A DNA stretch of 12,648 nt from positions 1 through 12,648 of the forward strand of contig CBCPNA010000049.1 in assembly GCA_965120415.1 (NCBI GenBank). The letters are read 5' to 3'. The position numbers and the translations under genes are program-made. The stretch comes from CBCPNA01 sp965120415 (GTDB taxonomy: Bacteria > Bacillota > Clostridia > Lachnospirales > CAG-274). The notes under the pieces were generated by a model. It had not been told where the DNA came from and did not search any database. It was given only the letters and a program-made list of their open reading frames with translations. Of the stretch, positions 1-4,822 are shown one piece after another (position 1 is the first letter of the stretch; every line of letters begins with the position of its first letter).

Positions 1-404
1 CCAGAATTTGGGGGAATGATTGTTATATCTATTATTTCACCATTACCAAGAATATATAATTTTGCATCGTATTCGCCGGAATTATAATAATAAACTTTTC
101 CGTAAGGGTGAGAATTAGTTAAATTAATATAAGTACTAAGATAACTAGCACCTGAAAATGTAGCATTATCATAAACATAAGAAACTTCATCAGTGTTAGC
201 ATCGGCAATAACGCTGTTTGTAACAGAAGTTAAAAAATCTACATCACTTTCTAAATTTTCTAAATCTTTACTGCTTGTACTTTCAATAGCAAGTTTTGAT
301 TGACTTATTTTTGTACTTTTATTGATTAAAATATAACTTATTAGTCCTATTATAAAAATTATAATTATACTAATTAATATGATTTTATTTTTCTTTAATT
401 TCAT
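1..404 (-). CDS. Membrane-anchored protein of unknown function, C-terminus outside window
   Basis: The gene starts at an ATG at 402-404 and runs off the left edge after about 134 codons, so its C-terminus is not seen. A GGAG ribosome binding site lies at 415-418. Residues 1-6 (MKLKKN) are basic and are followed by a hydrophobic helix at about 7-27, which predicts an N-in, C-out anchor. No lipobox cysteine is visible. The N-terminal 60-70 residues align with those of the protein at 1626-2543 (shared blocks such as KIILIS, IGLIS and ESTS-DLE), and the DNA is also similar. The region after residue 75 is different, rich in Tyr, Asn and Ser, and I do not recognise a domain in it. It has its own promoter at 510-538. 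It is best described as a surface or secreted-domain protein sharing an anchor cassette with its neighbour; function unknown. Confidence 0.8.
   Translation of the reverse strand, partial: MKLKKNKIILISIIIIFIIGLISYILINKSTKISQSKLAIESTSSKDLENLESDVDFLTSVTNSVIADANTDEVSYVYDNATFSGASYLSTYINLTNSHPYGKVYYYNSGEYDAKLYILGNGEIIDITIIPPNS
244..404 (-). repeat. Direct repeat A: duplicated anchor-coding segment (left copy)
   Basis: This segment encodes the N-terminal anchor of the left-edge gene and matches 2389-2543 in the same orientation. By eye, 298-376 against 2434-2512 has about 12 mismatches in 79 bases (roughly 85% identity). Outside this core there are small gaps, including one of 9 bases. The two copies bracket the serine recombinase gene and about 2 kb of DNA. 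Confidence 0.8.
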
Positions 405-479
405 GTAATATTTTCTCCTTTTTTTAAATTAAATGATTTTTGGATAAATACAACACTTAATATTTAAATTTTAAAATTG

Positions 480-499
480 TATATAATTTAAATTATATA
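480..499. promoter_or_regulatory. 20-bp perfect palindrome just inside the transcript of the left-edge gene
   Basis: Positions 480-499 form a perfect 20-bp palindrome made only of A and T (arms TATATAATTT / AAATTATATA). With a minus-strand start expected near 503, it would occupy about +4 to +24, a normal place for a repressor operator. AT-rich DNA produces such palindromes by chance, so the operator role is inference. Confidence 0.3.
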
Positions 500-509
500 G
501 CATTAATAA

Positions 510-538
510 ATTATACCATCTTAATCATACAATGCCAA
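510..538 (-). promoter_or_regulatory. Sigma-A-type promoter for the gene at 1-404
   Basis: On the minus strand TTGGCA (538-533), a 17-base spacer and TATAAT (515-510) form a near-consensus promoter. A TG dinucleotide one base before the -10 box makes it an extended -10. It lies about 105 bases upstream of the ATG at 404, giving a leader of about 100 bases. The 405-842 gap otherwise holds the palindrome at 480-499, a 10-bp palindrome GCTTTAAAGC at 592-601, a weaker promoter at 734-762 and the recombinase terminator at 777-807. Confidence 0.75.
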
Positions 539-678
539 GATAATAAAAAATTAAATTATTTTAATATTAAAAAATAAATTTTATGTATTAGGCTTTAAAG
601 CTGGACATTTTATATGTAATATAATGATTTTAAATAATTTAATGATAATAAAAAACTTAGAAATTAAATATCATAATA

Positions 679-714
679 CTAAAATAACGCAAAGTTGAAA
701 TATTTTAACTTCAT
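679..714 (-). CDS. Possible 11-codon leader peptide ORF
   Basis: An ATG at 712-714 opens an 11-residue frame, MKLKYFNFALF, ending with TAG at 679-681. AAAGGAA (727-721) stands 6 bases before it. The frame overlaps a 20-base imperfect dyad near 691-711 (AAGTT...AACTT with one G/T mismatch per arm). It lies between the recombinase terminator and the promoter of the left-edge gene, so it could be a leader peptide or chance. There is no homology support. Confidence 0.15.
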   Translation of the reverse strand: MKLKYFNFALF

Positions 715-733
715 ACACAATTCCTTTACTTTT

Positions 734-762
734 ATTATAACATATAGAAAATTTTATTTAAA
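734..762 (-). promoter_or_regulatory. Candidate extended -10 promoter after the recombinase terminator
   Basis: On the minus strand TGTTATAAT supplies a perfect -10 box (739-734) with the extended TG. The -35 box TTTAAA (762-757), 17 bases away, matches consensus at only four of six positions. It sits right after the terminator at 777-807 and could start a transcript through the 11-codon frame at 679-714 towards the left-edge gene. Confidence 0.35.
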
Positions 763-776
763 TGTAAAAATAATAA

Positions 777-807
777 AAAAGCCTACTTGTTTATAAAGTA
801 AGCTTTT
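777..807 (-). terminator. Rho-independent terminator of the serine recombinase gene
   Basis: Minus-strand RNA forms a 12-bp stem (arms 796-807 and 777-788; AAAAGCUUACUU pairs with AAGUAGGCUUUU with one U-G wobble) around a 7-base loop. The arm runs into a U-rich tract that continues past 770. It starts 36 bases after the stop codon at 843, as expected for an intrinsic terminator. Confidence 0.85.
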
Positions 808-842
808 GATATTTTGTATGATTTTATAATATTTTAAATAAA

Positions 843-1421
843 TTATGATTTTTTCTCTTTTTCTTTATTTAATTTATCTTTATGTATATATTCATAAAGT
901 GAAGCTTTGGATATACCTGTTAAAAGAGTTATTTCTTTAATTATAAATTGATTAGAATAATACATTTTTAAAGCTGTTTCTACTTGTTTTTTATCATGAG
1001 GTTTTCTCCCCCCGACTCTTCCTCTAGCTCTTGCTGCCTCAAGTCCAGCTTTTGTATTTTCAGAAATAATATCTCTATCTAGTTGAGCTAAAGCACACCA
1101 TGTAGTAAATATAAATTTACCCATAGGGGTAGTAGTATCTATTTGTTCTGTTATACTAACAAATTCTATCTTTTTTTCTTTAAATTCTTCAATTAAAGAT
1201 AATAATCTTTTAGTATTTCTTCCTAGTCGATTTAATTTATAAACAACTAATGTATCACCTTCTCTAAGTTTAGATAATAATAAATTTAATTGAGGTAAAT
1301 TATTTCTTGTACCGGAGCCTTTTTCTTGAAAAATTTCATCTACACCATATTTTTTTAATGCATCAATTTGCCCATCAATTACTTGTTTATCTGTACTAAC
1401 TCTTGCATATCCAAATTTCAT
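843..1421 (-). CDS. Serine recombinase, resolvase/invertase family, with altered active site
   Basis: This 192-residue protein has the length and order of Tn3/gamma-delta resolvases. The N-terminal catalytic domain carries YARVST with nucleophile Ser9 and Arg7, Gln13 and Gln18. It is followed by the LNRLGR segment (Arg65, Arg68), a long helix ending in ARGRVGGRKP (131-141) and a C-terminal helix-turn-helix at about 145-182. Such enzymes resolve cointegrates or multimers, or invert DNA, through a covalent Ser-DNA link. Two usual active-site positions differ: the Arg of the common R-P-x-L motif (gamma-delta Arg45) is Leu42 (LPQL), and the Asp of LDRLGR (Asp67) is Asn64. These assignments come from hand alignment. 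The start is fixed by AAGGAGG (1436-1430), 8 bases before the ATG. A terminator follows at 777-807. It is possibly monocistronic; no convincing promoter is visible upstream. Confidence 0.95.
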   Translation of the reverse strand: MKFGYARVSTDKQVIDGQIDALKKYGVDEIFQEKGSGTRNNLPQLNLLLSKLREGDTLVVYKLNRLGRNTKRLLSLIEEFKEKKIEFVSITEQIDTTTPMGKFIFTTWCALAQLDRDIISENTKAGLEAARARGRVGGRKPHDKKQVETALKMYYSNQFIIKEITLLTGISKASLYEYIHKDKLNKEKEKKS

Positions 1422-1469
1422 TTAAATTACCTCCTTGTAAAAAAATTAATATAAGATTTATATTCAAAA

Positions 1470-1567
1470 GGATAGTTTAAAAAATGATTGTTTTTTAGAC
1501 TATTCTTTTAAATATAAAAATTTTAAAATTTTTATATTTAAAATAGTATTAAAAATAGTACAAAAAT
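1470..1567. repeat. Cluster of four ATAGT/A-tract elements upstream of the recombinase (candidate res-like site)
   Basis: Four copies of a motif of the form ATAGTNNAAAAA or ATAGTNTAAAAA lie within 100 bases upstream of the recombinase gene. The first is at 1472-1484 (+), the second at 1491-1503 on the minus strand, and the third and fourth at 1543-1555 and 1555-1567 (+), which are direct repeats 12 bases apart. The first pair forms an inverted repeat (1470-1484 with 1491-1505, 13 of 15 bases matching, 6-base loop). Resolvase recombination sites usually lie beside the gene and are built from several imperfect dyads, so this is a reasonable candidate. AT-rich background weakens it. Confidence 0.4.
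1506..1543. repeat. 38-bp perfect palindrome (A+T only)
   Basis: Positions 1506-1543 form a perfect inverted repeat of 19 bases per arm with no spacer, centred between 1524 and 1525. The flanks extend it imperfectly with ACTAT on the left and ATAGT on the right. It lies between the end of the gene at 1626-2543 and the recombinase gene, and between the second and third ATAGT elements. It could extrude as a cruciform, serve as a recombinase or protein site, or act as a weak bidirectional terminator. Confidence 0.7.
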
Positions 1568-1625
1568 CAAAGTCTGAAAAATGTATTTGAATTAATGTTT
1601 TTAAAACAGTTTTTTTAAAGCAATT

Positions 1626-2543
1626 TTAAGTTTCATTTAAATAATTTAATAACCATTCATCAAAAGTGATTCCCGATGAAATTTTAGCAGTTGTTGTTTC
1701 TATTTCTTCTTCTTCTATTATTTCTTCTTCTAAAACATCTTCTTCCTCTTCTTCTTCTGTAGTTGTTTCTAAAATATCTTCTTCCGTAGTTGTTTCAATG
1801 AAACGTTCATATTGTTTTATTATTTTTTCTAATTCATCTATATCATCTTCTTCTGTTGTTTCTTCTATTTGTTTTGTAGAAGTTTCTTTTTTGGTAGTTG
1901 TTTCTGTAGAAGTTTCTTCTGTAGTTGTTTCTGTAGTTGTATATACAAAGTCATCTTTTATATAAATAGAAGTATATTTTTTAATAGGCGATTCAAAATA
2001 TAATTTATCACCTACATTATACAATTTATATGATTCTTTTGTTACAACTCCGTTATCTTCTATTAACATATTTGTATCATCTAATATTTCAAAATTGTAT
2101 ACTAGTGTAGTTTCTTTTATATATTCATCTCCAAGATAATGTATTGTCATAGTATTTTCTGTAAAAGTACATTCTACTGGTATATTTGATTGATTACTGG
2201 ACCAAGAACCAATAAGAAGATTTAAAGTTTCTTCATTTTTTTCTATTTGTTCATCTGAAATATCTAAAAAATAATCAGGTAATTCAATTTTACTTTTTAA
2301 GTTAATTGTATCAGAAGAATTATCTTCTGTATCTGTATCTATATCTGTAGTTATACTTGTAGCAGAAATTAATTCGGCATAGGTTTCTTCACTTTCTAAA
2401 TCTTCAATGCTTGTACTTTCAGCAACAGCATTTAATTGATTTATTTTTATACTTCTATTGATTAAAGCTAAACTTATTAATCCTATAACAAAAATTATAA
2501 TTACACTAATTAAAATAATTTTAAATTTTTTTGAATATATCAT
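1626..2543 (-). CDS. Membrane-anchored protein with Thr/Glu-rich tail, last gene of transfer operon
   Basis: The 305-residue product has a basic start (MIYSKKFK) and a hydrophobic helix at about 8-28, so the rest should lie outside the cell. Residues 86-195 look like a compact beta-rich domain (LIGSWSSN, then alternating strands up to LYFESPIKKY), resembling small lipocalin-like domains of secreted Firmicute proteins; this is a weak guess. From about 203 to 287 the chain is almost entirely Thr and Glu (ETTTEE-type units), broken by a possible helix at 233-249. The tail ends FDEWLLNYLNET. Residues 1-65 are paralogous to the left-edge protein. The only in-frame start is ATG 2543: an in-frame stop lies upstream and no ribosome binding site is adjacent. 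The nearest AGGAGG is 92 bases away across a hairpin. It occupies the place of the VirB8-like gene in related operons, but I see no VirB8 resemblance. Confidence 0.8.
   Translation of the reverse strand: MIYSKKFKIILISVIIIFVIGLISLALINRSIKINQLNAVAESTSIEDLESEETYAELISATSITTDIDTDTEDNSSDTINLKSKIELPDYFLDISDEQIEKNEETLNLLIGSWSSNQSNIPVECTFTENTMTIHYLGDEYIKETTLVYNFEILDDTNMLIEDNGVVTKESYKLYNVGDKLYFESPIKKYTSIYIKDDFVYTTTETTTEETSTETTTKKETSTKQIEETTEEDDIDELEKIIKQYERFIETTTEEDILETTTEEEEEEDVLEEEIIEEEEIETTTAKISSGITFDEWLLNYLNET
2389..2543 (-). repeat. Direct repeat A: duplicated anchor-coding segment (right copy)
   Basis: This is the right copy of the segment described at 244-404, same orientation, encoding the membrane anchor of the Thr/Glu-rich protein. 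Similarity begins near TCACTTTCTAAAT (2389) and fades at the start codon. The upstream regions differ: a direct ribosome binding site in the left copy, the hairpin element in this one. Confidence 0.8.
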
Positions 2544-2553
2544 ATAACTTATA

Positions 2554-2643
2554 GTTACTGAAAACTTATAAAAAGTTATGAAGTTTTATTTCAAGTATAT
2601 ATCTTTTTATAATATTTTGTTTTCTTGTAACATTTCCTCCTTT
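2554..2643 (-). promoter_or_regulatory. Hairpin element 1 between AGGAGG and start codon
   Basis: Minus-strand RNA carries AAAGGAGG (2643-2636), then a long stem. GTTAC (2631-2627) pairs with GTAAC (2558-2554). GAAAAC (2624-2619) pairs with GTTTTC (2565-2560). After a 6-base bulge TTATAAAAAG (2612-2603) pairs perfectly with CTTTTTATAA (2575-2566), leaving a 27-base loop. The ATG of the next gene is at 2543, ten bases after the stem. If folded, the unpaired distance from GGAGG to ATG is about 14 bases; unfolded it is 92. The sequence and stem arrangement recur at 7959-8139. An 8-codon frame (ATG at 2633) begins only 2 bases after the ribosome binding site. Confidence 0.7.
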
Positions 2644-2659
2644 CTCAAAAATTTAAATA

Positions 2660-4726
2660 TTAATATTCTGTACTGGGATTTACATCGGAATTAATAATAA
2701 CACCTTCAGTGCTAAAATAAGCTTCATAATTTGCTAAGTTATCTACAAAATCATTATATTCCGCATTTTCTGTAGCACAATTTAAGTAAAATAACGGATT
2801 TAACTCTTTTCCACCTTCATAATATTGAATATGTAGATGTGGCCCAGTACTTCTACCAGTTGTTCCAACATATCCTATAACATCACCGCTAGATACATAA
2901 TCACCATCAGATATAGCAGCTCCACTTAGATGTGCATATAATATTTCTGTATCATTATTATAATTTGATATTGTAACATAAATACCGTATCCATCAGGAT
3001 CTTCAGCAACACTTGCATAACCAGCTGAGCCAGCTCTTACAGCAGTTCCTTCAGCCATACCTATATCAATACCGCTATGTATAGCTATTTCATTAGTGAA
3101 TGGATCTACTCTATATCCATGTCTAGATGTTATATATTGACTCCAATCAAGATCAAAAGGAGCTGTTAGGTATTGTAAGCTTTTATAACTTCCGAAAAGA
3201 TCAGAACTATAAACTAAAATTTTTTCTGCGTCTGTTAAATCATCGAATATTTCATTATAGAAGTAATCATCCCATGTTTTAACAGTTAAGTCTAATCTAC
3301 TTGTTATTAATACAAGGGTATTGTCTAAATCATATAAATAATTATGAATTTCTTGTATTGTGTCTTCTACTTCATCATCAAGTGTATAATCACCAAATTT
3401 AGTGTATAAATAAGATATTATAGGTTCTATATCTGTATTTATCGATACATTTTCTTTAGCAGTTGCAACTTCATTTACATATACTACGGAAGCACTACTA
3501 TTTAATATTTTTAATTCTAATTCAGCATCTAGTTTTGTTATATATCTATAAACTTCTTCCATTACATCTGGATCTGTTTCAACATATCCAGGTAAATATA
3601 TTTCGCCAGATAGTGATGATGCATCTATTACATTGCCTTCAATACTAACTCCCATAATAGAATTTGTACTAGAGCTTGTAGCAGAATTTGCAGCCAAATA
3701 CATAGTAAGTGAAAGAATAACATATAACAAAGGACACAAAAAGGCTAATAATACTTCGACAAAACAAACTGTGAATGATATATTTATTATAGCAAAAAGC
3801 GCCGACATAACACTACTAATAATAGTTGTTATTATCTTTTTATAAAGTAGTGAAAATTTATTAAATACAGCAGTAATTTTACCAAAAATTTTACCTAAAA
3901 AGCTATTTTTAAATTTATTGGCTATATTTTTTCTTACTTTTTTAAGCTTTCTAGATATAGAATTTGAAGAACCTAATGGATTTTTATTAAAAGCTGTAGA
4001 TTTTTGTAAAGAATTTTTTTTGCTAAATTTTGCTTTATATATATTAACTCCATATTTACCAAGACGGTATCCATTTTTTACTGTATTTTTAGCCATTCTT
4101 CCTATTCTAGTTACAGCAGCATTAGATGTATCATCGTTCCCATCGCTGTTGCTAGCAATTCCTTTAAAAGTGCTTGCAGAACTGGATAATGTATCTTTTG
4201 CCGCAGGCATTAATACAGAATCTTTAAAAGAAGGCATAGCACTGCTAGAATTAGTGCTTTCTGATATTGATTTAATACCTAAGTTTGATACTTCAGGTTC
4301 ATCATCAACTTTAAATATTTTGTTTTCTGTATCTGATGAAGATAAAATAATATTGCTAACATCAAGTCTACCGATACTTTTTTCATATTGATAATCATCA
4401 TCAGCATCTTCTTCTTCATTAATTCCAAAAGATTTTTTAGATATTTTTTTAAATCCGGTATTTTCATTATCATCTTCATCATCTAACATATCTAAATCAA
4501 AATCAAAAAGCTTTATATTGTCATCAGAATCTATATCTAGATTATTTACATCGACTAATTCATCTTTTATATTAATTGCGTCTTCCATGTTGCTTTCGCT
4601 ATACTTAATCATCTCGTTATTTTCTTCAGCAAATTTTACTGAAGCCCCAAGATTACCACTTTCAGTATATTTAATTGCTTGTGCTATGCCGTTATCTTCG
4701 TTACTTTTAAATACTGAATTACTCAT
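2660..4726 (-). CDS. Membrane-anchored M23 (LytM) peptidase, VirB1/PrgK-like wall hydrolase of the transfer system
   Basis: This 688-residue protein should open peptidoglycan for the conjugation channel. The C-terminal M23 domain spans about 530-645 and keeps the zinc and catalytic set: H550-xxx-D554 (IHSGIDIG), H599 in YAHL, and H630-L-H632 in GPHLHIQ. It therefore looks active. Residues 1-205 are acidic and low in complexity, with an FDLD-containing segment at 72-86. Residues 210-297 are strongly basic. A hydrophobic stretch fills about 298-347; one or two crossings are possible, and one is needed to place the enzyme outside. Residues 380-520 form a helical linker. Unlike PrgK of pCF10 it has no lytic transglycosylase or CHAP domain that I can see. 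The start is fixed by AGGAGGGGGG (4740-4731), a few bases before the ATG. It lies 96 bases after virB4. Confidence 0.93.
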   Translation of the reverse strand: MSNSVFKSNEDNGIAQAIKYTESGNLGASVKFAEENNEMIKYSESNMEDAINIKDELVDVNNLDIDSDDNIKLFDFDLDMLDDEDDNENTGFKKISKKSFGINEEEDADDDYQYEKSIGRLDVSNIILSSSDTENKIFKVDDEPEVSNLGIKSISESTNSSSAMPSFKDSVLMPAAKDTLSSSASTFKGIASNSDGNDDTSNAAVTRIGRMAKNTVKNGYRLGKYGVNIYKAKFSKKNSLQKSTAFNKNPLGSSNSISRKLKKVRKNIANKFKNSFLGKIFGKITAVFNKFSLLYKKIITTIISSVMSALFAIINISFTVCFVEVLLAFLCPLLYVILSLTMYLAANSATSSSTNSIMGVSIEGNVIDASSLSGEIYLPGYVETDPDVMEEVYRYITKLDAELELKILNSSASVVYVNEVATAKENVSINTDIEPIISYLYTKFGDYTLDDEVEDTIQEIHNYLYDLDNTLVLITSRLDLTVKTWDDYFYNEIFDDLTDAEKILVYSSDLFGSYKSLQYLTAPFDLDWSQYITSRHGYRVDPFTNEIAIHSGIDIGMAEGTAVRAGSAGYASVAEDPDGYGIYVTISNYNNDTEILYAHLSGAAISDGDYVSSGDVIGYVGTTGRSTGPHLHIQYYEGGKELNPLFYLNCATENAEYNDFVDNLANYEAYFSTEGVIINSDVNPSTEY

Positions 4727-4745
4727 AAGTCCCCCCTCCTTATGT

Positions 4746-4805
4746 GTGGATTAATATGCCTTTTTAATTAAAATTATGTTTTGCATAATATTTAATTAAA
4801 TCCAC
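4746..4805 (-). promoter_or_regulatory. Intercistronic stem-loop between virB4 and the M23 gene
   Basis: The 96-base gap holds an interrupted hairpin. CATAAT (4784-4789) pairs with ATTATG (4773-4778) around a 5-base loop. After a one-base bulge a 10-bp AT stem follows (4763-4772 with 4791-4800). A 12-base bulge then separates a closing GTGGA/TCCAC stem (4746-4750 with 4801-4805). There is no U-run after it, so it is not a standard terminator; an mRNA processing or stability element is more likely. The ribosome binding site of the M23 gene lies just outside it. Confidence 0.5.
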
Positions 4806-4822
4806 TTTTTAGGAGCGGACTT

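Noticed and set aside
1470..1567. CRISPR array in the repeated AT-rich motif region
   Set aside because: The repeats are about 13 bases, mixed in orientation and unevenly spaced, with no spacers or cas genes.
1666..1965. Plus-strand 99-codon frame rich in Ser and Val
   Set aside because: It is the complement of the Thr/Glu-rich repeat of the gene at 1626-2543; composition explains its openness and it has no support of its own.
3463..4754. Several plus- and minus-strand frames of 60-157 codons inside the M23 gene
   Set aside because: All are shadows of a well-supported gene with complete M23 motifs; none has a convincing ribosome binding site or recognisable domain.
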